64,000 bases of DNA from Amycolatopsis rifamycinica. Lineage in GTDB: Bacteria; Actinomycetota; Actinomycetes; Mycobacteriales; Pseudonocardiaceae. Made by a program: the position numbers and the translations under genes. Shown piece by piece: positions 15,434 through 23,910 of the stretch. Position 1 is the first letter of the stretch; the number at the start of each line of letters is the position of its first letter. The notes beneath the pieces are model-generated. The model searched no databases. It was not told where the DNA came from and saw only the letters and a program-made list of their open reading frames with translations. The stretch spans positions 146,174-210,173 of the forward strand of contig NZ_JMQI01000066.1 of NCBI RefSeq assembly GCF_000695625.1. Reading direction: 5' to 3'.

Positions 15434-16588
15434 GTGACGGTTACCCCCGAGCGGGTGACGGCCGAGTTGCCGCTCTGCCCGCAGCGCGTCTCTCAGGAGC
15501 AAAGCGTCAATTCCGCGGAAGCGGAAGAATTCCTGGACCGGATCTTCGCCGAAGGCGCCGCCGAAGCGGGTGAGCGGTTCGAGGACCGGTTGGCGCGGGT
15601 TCGTGCGGAAATCCTGGAAACCGGCACCTACCGGCACACGCCGGCCGAGCTGGCGTACGGCGCGCGCGTCGCGTGGCGCAACTCGGCGCGCTGCATCGGC
15701 CGGCTGTACTGGCGCAGCCTGCGCATCGGGGACCGCCGCCGGGTCACCGGCCCCGCCGCGATCGCCGGCGAGTGCGTCGCCCACCTCCGCCAGGCCACGC
15801 GCGGCGGCCGGATCCGGCCGACGATCACGGTCTTCGCGCCGGACACCCCGGACGCGCCGGGCCCGCGCATCCACAACGAGCAGCTCATCCGCTACGCCGG
15901 CTACCGCCTCGAAGACGGCTCGGTGCTCGGCGACCCGCAGTACGCCGAGTTCACCGAGCAGGCGCGAAGACTCGGCTGGCGGCCACCGGAACGGCGAGGC
16001 TCCTTCGACGTCCTGCCCCTGCTGATCGAGGCCGTGCCCGGCGAGCCGCGGCTGTTCACGCTGCCGCCGGACGCCGTCCTGGAGGTCCCGCTGACCCACC
16101 CCGACCACCGCTGGTTCGCCGGGCTGGGGCTGCGCTGGCACGCCCTGCCTGCCATCAGCAACATGCCGCTGGAGATCGGCGGCGTCACGTACCCGGCGGC
16201 GCCGTTCAACGGCTGGTACCTCGGCACCGAGGTCGGCGCGCGCAACCTCGCCGACGAGCGGCGCTACGACCTGCTGCCGGTCATCGCCGAGCTGATGGGC
16301 CTGAACACCACGTCCGAGCGCACGCTGTGGCGAGACCGGGCGCTGGTCGAGCTCACGGTGGCGGTGCAGCACTCCTTCGACGCGGCCGGGGTCACGATGG
16401 CCGACCACCACACCGAGTCGCACCGCTTCCTGTCCCACCTGGAACGCGAGGAGCGGGCCGGACGCCGGTGCCCGGCGGAGTGGAGCTGGATCGTGCCGCC
16501 GTTGTCCGGCGGGCAGACCGCGGTCTTCCACCGCTACTACGACGAACCGGACCCGGCCGAGCGGCCGGCGTTCCTGCCGCCGGCCTGA
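15434..16588 (+). CDS. nos: Bacterial nitric oxide synthase, oxygenase domain
   Basis: 384 residues, the usual length of bacterial NOS oxygenases, with no reductase domain. WRNSARCIGR holds the haem-ligating Cys87; HNEQLIRYAGYR, PLEIGGVTYPAAPFNGWYLG (substrate arginine and haem pocket) and AVQHSFDAAGVTMADHHTES are all strongly conserved NOS segments. It converts arginine to citrulline and NO using electrons from an external flavoprotein. The GTG start is preceded by GTGGGGAAC; the next in-frame start is much later. The flavodoxin gene 84 nt downstream, same strand, is a candidate electron donor. In actinomycetes NOS supplies NO for nitration (as in thaxtomin) or for stress protection; no nitrating P450 is seen here. 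Confidence 0.95.
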   Translation: MTVTPERVTAELPLCPQRVSQEQSVNSAEAEEFLDRIFAEGAAEAGERFEDRLARVRAEILETGTYRHTPAELAYGARVAWRNSARCIGRLYWRSLRIGDRRRVTGPAAIAGECVAHLRQATRGGRIRPTITVFAPDTPDAPGPRIHNEQLIRYAGYRLEDGSVLGDPQYAEFTEQARRLGWRPPERRGSFDVLPLLIEAVPGEPRLFTLPPDAVLEVPLTHPDHRWFAGLGLRWHALPAISNMPLEIGGVTYPAAPFNGWYLGTEVGARNLADERRYDLLPVIAELMGLNTTSERTLWRDRALVELTVAVQHSFDAAGVTMADHHTESHRFLSHLEREERAGRRCPAEWSWIVPPLSGGQTAVFHRYYDEPDPAERPAFLPPA

Positions 16589-16671
16589 GAAAACGCGGAG
16601 AGTAGCGTGGAAGCGCCCGTTCGGCGGATCGTGCGCGACCCGTGGGGCAGTCCGGCCCGGGAGGCCCGACA

Positions 16672-17187
16672 ATGGTGCGCATGACCGCAGTCCTCGTCGC
16701 CTACGCCGGGCGTCACGGCGGAACCCGGCAGATCGCTGAGGTCATCGCCGCCGAGCTCGGTGAAGCGGGCCTGACCGTCGATGTGCGCGACGCCGCCGAC
16801 GTCGCGGGTGTCGAGGACTACGCCGCGGTCGTCGTCGGCAGCGCGCTGTACTACCACCGGTGGCGGCCGGAGGCCGTCCGGCTGCTGGAACGCAACGCGC
16901 GGGCGCTCGCCGAGCGTCCGGTGTGGTTGTTCCACAGCGGGCCGTGCGGTCCCGGCGCGGCCACGCACCAGGTCAGCCTGCCGGCGAACGTGGCACTGCT
17001 GGCCGCGCGCATCGACGCGGAGCGCACCGCCACCTTCGGCGGCCGGCTGGACCCGGCGACCGTGCGGGGCCTGATCCCGAAGCTGGTGGCGTCGGGCCGG
17101 CGTGCCGGCGACTTCCGCGACTGGGACCGGATCAAGGCGTGGGCCCGGGACGTCGGCCGCCGGGTCCGCACCCGCGTCGCGCTCTGA
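16672..17187 (+). CDS. Flavodoxin-domain protein (HemG-like)
   Basis: 171 residues; the ATG at 16672 is chosen because GGGAGG lies 7 nt upstream. VLVAYAGRHGGTRQIAEVIA is an FMN phosphate-binding loop variant of the flavodoxin_5 group (the usual T-x-T/S-G-x-T becomes A-G-R-H-G-G-T), VVVGSALYYHRWRPEAVRLLERN matches the second flavin strand and YxxW region. Relatives include menaquinone-dependent protoporphyrinogen oxidase HemG and uncharacterised flavodoxins. It follows the NOS gene at short distance in the same direction, so an electron-transfer role for NOS is plausible but not shown. Confidence 0.8.
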   Translation: MVRMTAVLVAYAGRHGGTRQIAEVIAAELGEAGLTVDVRDAADVAGVEDYAAVVVGSALYYHRWRPEAVRLLERNARALAERPVWLFHSGPCGPGAATHQVSLPANVALLAARIDAERTATFGGRLDPATVRGLIPKLVASGRRAGDFRDWDRIKAWARDVGRRVRTRVAL

Positions 17188-17266
17188 TCCTCTTGCCCGC
17201 CCGGGGCGGTGGGTGCTAAACCGGGCCTGAGGTCTTCCGGTGGGAAACCGACGGAACGGGGCGGAC

Positions 17267-18538
17267 GTGACGGATCGGAAAGCGCTTACCCCTGATCAGC
17301 GCAACGCGTTCCTCGCGGCCCTGCTCGGCTGGAGCATGGACTCGTTCGACTACTTCCTCGTCGTGTTCGTGCTGGCGGACATCGCGAAGGACTCCTCGTT
17401 CGGCGCGACGGCCACGCAGCTGGCGTTCATCACGACGGCGACGCTGGTGATGCGCCCGGTCGGCGCGCTCCTGTTCGGCCTGTGGGCCGACCGCGTGGGC
17501 CGCCGCGTCCCGCTGATGGCCGACGTCCTGCTGTACTCCGTGGCCGGCCTGCTGTGCGCGTTCGCGCCGAACTACGCGGTGCTGCTGGTGCTGCGGTTCG
17601 TCTACGGCATCGGCATGGGCGGCGAGTGGGGCCTGGGCGCGGCGCTGGCGATGGAGAAGATCCCGCCGGAGCGCCGCGGGTTCTTCTCGGGCCTGCTGCA
17701 GGTCGGCTATTCGATCGGTTACCTGCTGGCGGCGCTGGCCTACCTGCTGTTCCACTCGGCACTGGGGCTGCCGTGGCGCTGGATCTTCGTGCTGAGCGTC
17801 TTCCCGGCCCTGATCAGCCTCCTGATCCGCGCGCGCGTCCGCGAGTCGGAGGTGTGGGAGACGGCGCGCGAGAAGCTGAAGGTGACGCGGACGTCGGTGA
17901 AGGACATCCTGCTGAACCCCAAGGTGATCCGCCGCTTCGGCTACCTGATCCTGCTGATGACGGCGTTCAACTGGATGAGCCACGGAACCCAGGACGTCTA
18001 CCCGAGCTTCCTGAAGGCCCACGACAACGGCGGCGCGGGCCTGAGCGCGGCGACGAGCACGTGGATAGCGGTGCTGTACAACGTCGGAGCGATCATCGGC
18101 GGGTGTGTGTTCGGGACGCTGTCGGAACGGCTGGGCCGCCGCCGGACGATCGTGGCGGCGGCGGTCCTGGGCCTGCCGGTGGTCCCGATCTTCGCGGTCG
18201 ACCACGGCGCCGGGATGCTGGCGCTGGGCTCGTTCCTGATGCAGATCATGGTGCAGGGGGCGTGGGGCGTGATCCCGGCGCACCTGACGGAGATGTCCCC
18301 GGACGCGATCCGCGGCTTCTACCCGGGAGTGACGTACCAGCTGGGCAACCTGCTGGCGGCGTTGAACCTCCCGATCCAGCAGGCGATCGCGGAGTCCCAC
18401 GGGTACACCTCGGCGCTGGTGTGGACGGTGGTGCCGGGCCTGATCGCGGTGGCGGTGCTGACGGCGATCGGGAAGGAGGCGAAGGGGATCAAGTTCGGTG
18501 AGTCGGCGGTGGCGACGGCACCGGCGGGTTCGAAGTGA
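17267..18538 (+). CDS. MFS metabolite:H+ symporter (12 TM)
   Basis: 423 residues from GTG (another GTG nine codons upstream is possible). FLAALLGWSMDSFDYFLVVFVL at TM1 is the signature of the carboxylate/sialate and aromatic-acid symporter group (NanT, ShiA, JEN-like), followed by LFGLWADRVGRRVPLMADV (loop 2-3 motif) and RFVYGIGMGGEWGLGAALAMEKIPPERRG, the classic G-x-x-x-G-G-E-W-G segment. Twelve TM helices. Probable import of an organic acid; sialic acid is one option given the sialidase 3 kb away, but these genes are not linked in an operon. Ends 1 bp before the convergent response regulator gene. Confidence 0.9.
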   Translation: MTDRKALTPDQRNAFLAALLGWSMDSFDYFLVVFVLADIAKDSSFGATATQLAFITTATLVMRPVGALLFGLWADRVGRRVPLMADVLLYSVAGLLCAFAPNYAVLLVLRFVYGIGMGGEWGLGAALAMEKIPPERRGFFSGLLQVGYSIGYLLAALAYLLFHSALGLPWRWIFVLSVFPALISLLIRARVRESEVWETAREKLKVTRTSVKDILLNPKVIRRFGYLILLMTAFNWMSHGTQDVYPSFLKAHDNGGAGLSAATSTWIAVLYNVGAIIGGCVFGTLSERLGRRRTIVAAAVLGLPVVPIFAVDHGAGMLALGSFLMQIMVQGAWGVIPAHLTEMSPDAIRGFYPGVTYQLGNLLAALNLPIQQAIAESHGYTSALVWTVVPGLIAVAVLTAIGKEAKGIKFGESAVATAPAGSK

Positions 18539-18539
18539 C

Positions 18540-19199
18540 TTACGGCGTCACGAGCGCCGCTTCGTAAGCGAAGATCGTCAACTGCACCCGGTTCGAAACA
18601 TCCAGCTTCGCGAACGCCCGCGTGATGTGCGTCTTCACCGTGGCCTCGCTGAGGAACAGCTCCGCGGCGATCTCCGCGTTCGGCTTCCCCTGAGCCACCG
18701 CCGTCACGATCTCGCGTTCCCGCGCGCTGAGCAGTTCCAGCTTCGCCTGAGCCTGGGTGCGCCGCGGGTTCGCCCGCGTCGCCACGAACTGGCCGATCAG
18801 CTGCTTCGTCGTCCGCGGCGACAGCATCGCGTCGCCGTTCGCCACCACCCGGACGCCCTCGATGATCTCCTGGGGCGAGCCCTCCTTCAGGAGGAAGCCG
18901 CTCGCTCCCGCCGCCAGCGCTTCGAACACGTACTCGTCGAGGTCGAACGTCGTCAGGATCAGGACCTTCGGCGGGCGGGGCTGGGCCAGCACCGCCGCGG
19001 TGGCGACCAGGCCGTTCATGCGGCGCATGCGGATGTCCATGATCACCACGTCCGGGGCGTGCCGGGCGACCTGCTGGACCGCTTCGTCGCCGTCGCCGGC
19101 CTCCGCCACCACCGTGAGGTCCGGTGTGCTGCCCAGGATCATGGACAGGCCGGTGCGGACCAGCGGGTCGTCGTCGACGAGCAGTACGCGCACGGTCAC
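18540..19199 (-). CDS. NarL/LuxR-family response regulator
   Basis: 219 residues. Receiver domain: acidic pocket VDDDP at 8-12, phospho-acceptor Asp in DVVIMDIRMRRMNG (about residue 54), conserved Thr in LILTTFD and Lys in GFLLKEGSP. C-terminal LuxR helix-turn-helix: LSAREREIVTAVAQGKPNAEIAAELFLSEATVKTHITRAFAKL. GTG start, 9 nt after the kinase stop. The cognate sensor is the gene immediately upstream. Likely targets are itself or the divergent MmpS-like gene, but no operator was identified. Confidence 0.92.
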   Translation of the reverse strand: MTVRVLLVDDDPLVRTGLSMILGSTPDLTVVAEAGDGDEAVQQVARHAPDVVIMDIRMRRMNGLVATAAVLAQPRPPKVLILTTFDLDEYVFEALAAGASGFLLKEGSPQEIIEGVRVVANGDAMLSPRTTKQLIGQFVATRANPRRTQAQAKLELLSAREREIVTAVAQGKPNAEIAAELFLSEATVKTHITRAFAKLDVSNRVQLTIFAYEAALVTP

Positions 19200-19208
19200 C
19201 CGACCATG

Positions 19209-20408
19209 CTAGGGCGCCGGTGCCACCCACGGCAGCCAGGCCCGCAGCGCGAACGTCCGCTCGTCGGCCGGGCCGGCCGTGAGGGTGCCGCCGAGCAGGG
19301 AGATCCGCTCGTTCACGCCGGTCAGCCCGGTGCCGGACCCCGGTGACGGCACCGGGTGCGGCGGCAGCGGGTTGACCACCTCGAGGGACAGCCCGGCACC
19401 CGGGCCGCCGCGGACCAGCACCTCCGCCGGCGCCCCCGGTGCGTGCCGCAGGACGTTGGTCAAGGCCTCCTGGAGGATCCGGTACGCCGCCGTGCCGAGC
19501 GGGGCCGGCGCCGTCGACGCCTGGTCGAGCAGGATCGTCACGTTGACGACCAGACCGGCCTGACGGGCGCCGGCGACCAGGTCGGGGATGTCGGCCAGCA
19601 TCGGCTGGGGCGGCTCCGCGGGCCCGCCGGGCGCCCGGTCGGCGAAGCCGGAGGTGCGCAGGACGCCGATCACCTGACGCAGGTCGTCGAGCGACTGCCG
19701 GGCGGTGGTCCGGACCGTCTTGGCCGCCTCGACCGCGTCCGGCGTCGTGGCGGCCGTGACCTCCAGAGCGCCCGCCTGCAGCGAAAGCAGCGACAGGCGG
19801 TGCCCGAGGACGTCGTGCATCTCGCGGGCGATCCGCGCCTGCTCCTCCCGGCGCGCGACCTGGTCGCGCAGGGCCGCCTCTTCGGCGGCCAGGCGCCGCT
19901 TCTCGGTGAGGCTGTACCGGACGATCCCCAGGGTGAGCGGGACCGCCGTGTAGATCGCCGCGGTGACGGCGACGCCGATCAGCTTGGCGCCGGTCGTCTC
20001 GGCCGAGATCCAGGTCGCGGTCAGCGACATGTCCTCGGGCCGGCTCGCGTCGCGCCACACCGCCAGCCCGGTCGCGGCGAACACGAGCGCCGCCGCGCTC
20101 CAGCGCCGCCAGCCGGCGAAGCGGGTCGCGAGCGCGGCGAGGGCGATCAACGCGGCGAGCGAATCGGCCACCAGCAGCAGCGGCGGCACCACCGCGACAC
20201 CCGTCACCACCAGCGGCCAGCGCCACCGCCAGACCAGCAGGACCGACGCGCCGATCCCGACCAGCCAGCCGAGCACCGGCAGAGCCGTCACGTGCAGATC
20301 GTCGGTGCCGGGCAGGCTGATCTCCAGCGACACGTTCACGATGCCCGTCAGCACGCTCGCGGCGACCGCCAGCACGGTGCACACCACGCCCAGCACGGAC
20401 CGTCCCAT
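19209..20408 (-). CDS. Membrane sensor histidine kinase (HisKA_3/DesK type)
   Basis: 399 residues. Four to six TM helices occupy residues 5-160. The dimerisation/phospho-acceptor motif EEQARIAREMHDVLGHRLSLLSLQAGALEV is the HisKA_3 type (His in RE-x-HD-x-L-GH), followed by a coiled region and an HATPase domain with AYRILQEALTNVLRHA (N box) and GTGLTGVNERISLLGG (G box). It phosphorylates the LuxR-type regulator downstream. ATG at 20408 is used; an ATG at 20444 would add 12 residues. Signal unknown. Confidence 0.9.
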   Translation of the reverse strand: MGRSVLGVVCTVLAVAASVLTGIVNVSLEISLPGTDDLHVTALPVLGWLVGIGASVLLVWRWRWPLVVTGVAVVPPLLLVADSLAALIALAALATRFAGWRRWSAAALVFAATGLAVWRDASRPEDMSLTATWISAETTGAKLIGVAVTAAIYTAVPLTLGIVRYSLTEKRRLAAEEAALRDQVARREEQARIAREMHDVLGHRLSLLSLQAGALEVTAATTPDAVEAAKTVRTTARQSLDDLRQVIGVLRTSGFADRAPGGPAEPPQPMLADIPDLVAGARQAGLVVNVTILLDQASTAPAPLGTAAYRILQEALTNVLRHAPGAPAEVLVRGGPGAGLSLEVVNPLPPHPVPSPGSGTGLTGVNERISLLGGTLTAGPADERTFALRAWLPWVAPAP

Positions 20409-20576
20409 GGGGGTCAGCGTACGAGGTGGCCACCACATCCCCATCAGCCGTTCCGCTCGTCCGTTCCGCGGCCGGTGACGACTTTCGTCGTACGCGGTCG
20501 AGGCCTGCGGACGACGCGGGCGGGACCGTGCCGCTGGTTTCCTTCTCGCCGTCAAGCAGAGGCGAAAGGAACCCCG

Positions 20577-21185
20577 ATGACCGACTACACCCCGCTCCAG
20601 CAGCACCCGGCCCCGCCGGCCGCACCGCCGCGCAACGGCCTGGGCACCGCCGGGTTCGTCCTCGGCCTGATCGGGCTGGTGATCGCGCCGATCCCGGTCG
20701 CCGGGGTGGTCGCCTGGCCGCTGGCGGTGCTCGGCCTGATCCTGTCGGCGGTCGGCGTCGCCAGAGTGCGGGCCCGGAAGGCGACCAACCGGGGACTTTC
20801 GATCGCCGGTGTCGTCGTTTCGCTGCTCGGCCTCGTCGTCAGCGTCCTGTGGGCGGTGGTGATCGGCAAGGTGATCAACGACGTGAACGAGCAGGCCACC
20901 CAGCACCACACCATCGTCTACGAGGTGAGCGGGGACGCGAAGGCCGTCGACGTCGTCTACAGCACCTTCGACCGGGACACGATCCTGATCAACACCGAGG
21001 CCTCGGCCACGGTGCCGTGGACGAAGACCGTGGAAGCCACCGGGTTCCTCGCCGGGGCCCAGTTCACCGCGACCGCCGGTCCGGAGGGCGGCTCGGTCAG
21101 CTGCAAGGTCGTCGTCGACGGCAAGGAGGCCAAGACCGCGACCGCGGCCGGGCCCGGTGCCGTCGCCGGCTGCACCGGCTTCTGA
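20577..21185 (+). CDS. DUF4190 membrane protein with MmpS-like C-terminal domain
   Basis: 202 residues, AAAGGA ribosome site 7 nt before ATG. A Pro-rich cytoplasmic head (QQHPAPPAAPPRNGLG) leads into two TM helices (about 22-58 and 75-100) of the DUF4190 type, then an extracytoplasmic beta domain of about 95 residues beginning HHTIVYEVSGDAKAVDVVYS, similar to MmpS transport-accessory proteins, with a Cys pair (CKVV...AGCTGF) that can form a disulfide. It is divergent from the histidine kinase and may be its regulated output. No MmpL partner is present. Confidence 0.8.
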   Translation: MTDYTPLQQHPAPPAAPPRNGLGTAGFVLGLIGLVIAPIPVAGVVAWPLAVLGLILSAVGVARVRARKATNRGLSIAGVVVSLLGLVVSVLWAVVIGKVINDVNEQATQHHTIVYEVSGDAKAVDVVYSTFDRDTILINTEASATVPWTKTVEATGFLAGAQFTATAGPEGGSVSCKVVVDGKEAKTATAAGPGAVAGCTGF

Positions 21186-21194
21186 ACCACCCGT

Positions 21195-21264
21195 GCCACC
21201 CGGGCGAGGGGGCCGGGTGGCCAGGGGGGAGGGGTGGGACCCGGCGAGGGGGCGGGTCCCACCC
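21195..21264. terminator. Tandem hairpin terminators between convergent genes
   Basis: Two perfect stem-loops: GCCACCCGG / CCGGGTGGC (21195-21221, 9 bp) and GGGTGGGACCC / GGGTCCCACCC (21232-21264, 11 bp). They separate the MmpS-like gene from the convergent sialidase and can stop transcription from both sides. Confidence 0.75.
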
Positions 21265-21268
21265 GGTT

Positions 21269-22753
21269 TCAGCCGCAGTGCTCGAACTCGCTGTCGTAGG
21301 CCTGGCCGCCGGCCGAGCCGCCCCACTTCACGCACCTGTCCGCCGCGGCCGCCGAGACCGGGCCGGCGAAGTAGGAGAACGAGCCGGAGTCGGTGACCCG
21401 TGCCGAGCCCTTGACCTCCAGGTAGGCCGAGGTCGCCGTGCCCGTCCCGGTGGACGCGCTCTTCATCGTGCTGACGCAGTTCTTCCCGTTGGCCGCGTTG
21501 TACGACAGGTAGACCGTGCCGGCCGTGCCGAGCGGATTCGAGTCGATCACGCTGTAGCCGCCACCGCAGGCGGGGGCGCCGAGCGCGGCTTCGCTGACCG
21601 AGGCGAACCGGATCGTGTCGTTCGCGTGGAGCTCCGGGCCGGCCTCGAACAGCACGCCGACCGACGACTGGGACAGCTGGACCATGTCGGAGTACGACGC
21701 GTCCTGGCCCCACACGAGCAGGCTGCCGGCGGTGCCGGTCCAGTTGGCGCCCTCGTCGAAGGACGAGTGGATCCGCAGCTCCTTGCGGCGGTCGCAGACG
21801 GACGGGGCCGCGAAGACGATGCGGTTGTACTTGCCGCCGGTGTCGGTGGCGCTCATCCGCGCCGTCGAACCCTCGACGACCGGGGTGACGAGGTCGGTCG
21901 CGAAGGCGAACTTCGAGCTGAAGGTCGCGCCCCCGTCGGAGCTGATCGCGAAGGCGCGGTTGTTCGTGCCGTCGGCCAGGCACCGGTCGCCGTCGTTCGC
22001 CTGGTTGCGGGCGGCGGCGTAGATCCGGCCGTCGTTGAGCTCGGTGACGCTGATCTCCTGCGGGTTCATCGCACCCGACGCCGGCCGGTCGGTGGCGCCG
22101 AGGTGCCACGTGCTGCCCTTGTCGTCGCTGTAGACCAGCGCGCCGATGTTGGAATAGCTCATACCGGCGACGAGCCGGCCCGCGTGAGCGCCGCGCGTCA
22201 GCACGATCCCGTGGGACGGTCCGGTGGCCAGCCAGCCCGGCGCGGTCGGGAAGCCGAGTTCCGTGGTGAGCGTCTTCGGCGCGCCCCAGGTCTTGCCGTT
22301 GTCCTCGCTGATGGACACCCGCGGGATCCGGCCGCAGTCGGGATTGGTGAAGCACTGCATGGTCGACAGCAGCACGATCCGGTTGCTGCCGGGGATGACG
22401 ATCGGCGCCGGGTTGCCCTTCACGTCGCCGAACGAGGTGATGACGGTGTTCAGCGCACCCCACGTCTTGCCGCCGTCGGTGGAGCGCTTCATCACGAGAT
22501 CGATCTTGCCGAGGTCGTTGCAGAAACTGGCGCCGTCGTTGCGGCCCTCGGCGAAGGCGAGCAGGTCACCGTTGTCGGCCTTGACGATGGTCGGGATGCG
22601 GTAGCAGTCGTGGCCTTCGGTGTTCTTGGTGAACACCAGCGTGCTGGCCACGTCGGCCTGGGCGGTCGCGGCGCCGACGGCCGCCGGGACGGCGACGGCG
22701 GCACACCCCAGGAGCCCGGCCAGCAAGCCCTGGGCGATTCGGGTGATCTTCAC
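21269..22753 (-). CDS. Secreted exo-alpha-sialidase (GH33)
   Basis: 494 residues, GTG start with GGGAG upstream. A Sec signal peptide covers about residues 1-33 (positive KITR, hydrophobic AGLLGCAAVAVPAAVGA, cleavage near AQA-D). The six-bladed propeller shows the catalytic-Arg motif YRIP (51-54) and five Asp boxes: STDGGKTW (91), SEDNGKTW, SDDKGSTW, SSDGGATF and SFDEGANW. GRNDGASFCND gives the acid/base Asp region. It removes terminal sialic acids from glycoconjugates outside the cell. There is no carbohydrate-binding module. The upstream region has four direct repeats at 11-bp period, so expression is probably under activator control. Confidence 0.93.
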   Translation of the reverse strand: MKITRIAQGLLAGLLGCAAVAVPAAVGAATAQADVASTLVFTKNTEGHDCYRIPTIVKADNGDLLAFAEGRNDGASFCNDLGKIDLVMKRSTDGGKTWGALNTVITSFGDVKGNPAPIVIPGSNRIVLLSTMQCFTNPDCGRIPRVSISEDNGKTWGAPKTLTTELGFPTAPGWLATGPSHGIVLTRGAHAGRLVAGMSYSNIGALVYSDDKGSTWHLGATDRPASGAMNPQEISVTELNDGRIYAAARNQANDGDRCLADGTNNRAFAISSDGGATFSSKFAFATDLVTPVVEGSTARMSATDTGGKYNRIVFAAPSVCDRRKELRIHSSFDEGANWTGTAGSLLVWGQDASYSDMVQLSQSSVGVLFEAGPELHANDTIRFASVSEAALGAPACGGGYSVIDSNPLGTAGTVYLSYNAANGKNCVSTMKSASTGTGTATSAYLEVKGSARVTDSGSFSYFAGPVSAAAADRCVKWGGSAGGQAYDSEFEHCG

Positions 22754-22807
22754 GGTTCGAGCTCCCTACGGATTCGTTTCACGTCTCGGCAGCAGCGTCG
22801 GCGCGAT

Positions 22808-22848
22808 CCGTACAAGACCCGTACAACCTCCGTATAACGACCTATACG
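22808..22848 (-). promoter_or_regulatory. Four direct repeats with exact 11-bp period upstream of sialidase
   Basis: Plus-strand units CCGTACAA (22808), CCGTACAA (22819), CCGTATAA (22830) and CCTATACG (22841) recur every 11 bp, one DNA turn. Tandem sites of this spacing are typical of winged-helix activators of the OmpR/PhoP and SARP classes. The array ends 55 bp from the sialidase GTG. Confidence 0.65.
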
Positions 22849-22865
22849 TGACCGGGAGGGAAAGT

Positions 22866-23834
22866 TCAGGTGAACGCGGCCAGGGTGCCGAACCCGGTCG
22901 CCAGCACCAAAAGCGTGGACAGCAGACCCAGGAGCAACGCCCGGCCGCCGCCGCGCAGCAACGCGCCGAGCCGCACGGCGCAGCCGAGGCCGAACAGCGC
23001 GCCCGCGAGCAGGAGGGTCGACCCGGTCTTCGCGACGTCGAGCACGAACGCGGGGACGAGCCCGGTGCTCCGGACGGCGACCATCGCGAGGAAGCCGAGG
23101 ACGAACAGCGGCACGAGCGGGGCGTGGGTGTCGCGGCGGCCGCGTTGGGTGGCGCCGACGAGCGCGACCACCGGGGCCAGCAGCACGACCCGGCTCAGCT
23201 TGACCACGACGGCGATCCCGACCGCGGCCGCGCCCGCGGGGCCGGCCGCCGCGACGACCTGGGCGACTTCGTGCACCGAGATCCCGGCCCAGCTGCCGGT
23301 CCTGGTGGCGTCGAGGCCGAGTGCGCGGGCCAGCAGGGGAAGCACGGCCAGGGCGAAGCTGCCGTAGAGGGTGACGAGGGCGACGGCGGTGGCGACGTCT
23401 TCGTCGTCGCGCTCGAGCACGCCTTCCACCGCGGCGATCGCCGAGGCGCCGCAGATCGAAAAGCCGGTGGCGACCAGCAGGGCGAGCCCGCGAGGGACCC
23501 GGACCAGCCGGGCCAGGCCGAGCGTGCCGAGGAAGGTGACCGCGACCGTGAGCACGACCGCGGCCATCGTGCCGGGACCGAGCGCCAGCACGGTGGGAAC
23601 GGCGAGCTGGAGCCCGAGCAGGACGACGCCGGCGCGCAGCAGGCGTTTCGTGAGGCGGGCGACCGCCGGCCGGTGCTCCTCGGCCAGGACCGGCGTGCTT
23701 CCGACGGCGACGCCGAGCACGACGGCCACGGTGAGCGCGCCGGCCACCGGCCACACCGAGCTCAGCGCGTACGCCGCGGCGACGCCGAGCCCGGTGATCG
23801 CCAGGCCGGAGGTTTTCGCGCTCGTCAGTGCCAT
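22866..23834 (-). CDS. YeiH/UPF0324-family membrane transporter
   Basis: 322 residues with about ten TM helices. LLRAGVVLLGLQLAVPTVLALG, SICGASAIAAVEGVL and SWAGISVHEVAQVVAAAG are the signature blocks of the YeiH family (UPF0324, often called putative sulfate exporters). The divergent LysR gene is the classic YeiE partner. The actual substrate of the family is uncertain; sulfur compounds are usually proposed. Confidence 0.9.
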   Translation of the reverse strand: MALTSAKTSGLAITGLGVAAAYALSSVWPVAGALTVAVVLGVAVGSTPVLAEEHRPAVARLTKRLLRAGVVLLGLQLAVPTVLALGPGTMAAVVLTVAVTFLGTLGLARLVRVPRGLALLVATGFSICGASAIAAVEGVLERDDEDVATAVALVTLYGSFALAVLPLLARALGLDATRTGSWAGISVHEVAQVVAAAGPAGAAAVGIAVVVKLSRVVLLAPVVALVGATQRGRRDTHAPLVPLFVLGFLAMVAVRSTGLVPAFVLDVAKTGSTLLLAGALFGLGCAVRLGALLRGGGRALLLGLLSTLLVLATGFGTLAAFT

Positions 23835-23887
23835 GCCTCCAGCGTCGCCGGAGCCGGGCGTGCGCGGTAGCCGGCACTCCGTGGTGA

Positions 23888-23910
23888 GGTCATAGACTGA
23901 AGCTATGACC
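23888..23910. promoter_or_regulatory. LysR operator palindrome overlapping the regulator's start codon
   Basis: Perfect 8-bp arms GGTCATAG-(7 nt)-CTATGACC with the LysR ATG inside the right arm. The inner part fits the T-N11-A rule for LysR-type boxes. Binding would block the regulator's own transcription and sits about 55 bp from the divergent YeiH start. Confidence 0.7.

Noticed and set aside
20445..22463. Apparent N-terminal extension of the histidine kinase over the sialidase region
   Set aside because: The extension runs through the same-strand sialidase gene in another frame and is low complexity; the kinase begins with its first TM helix at 20408.
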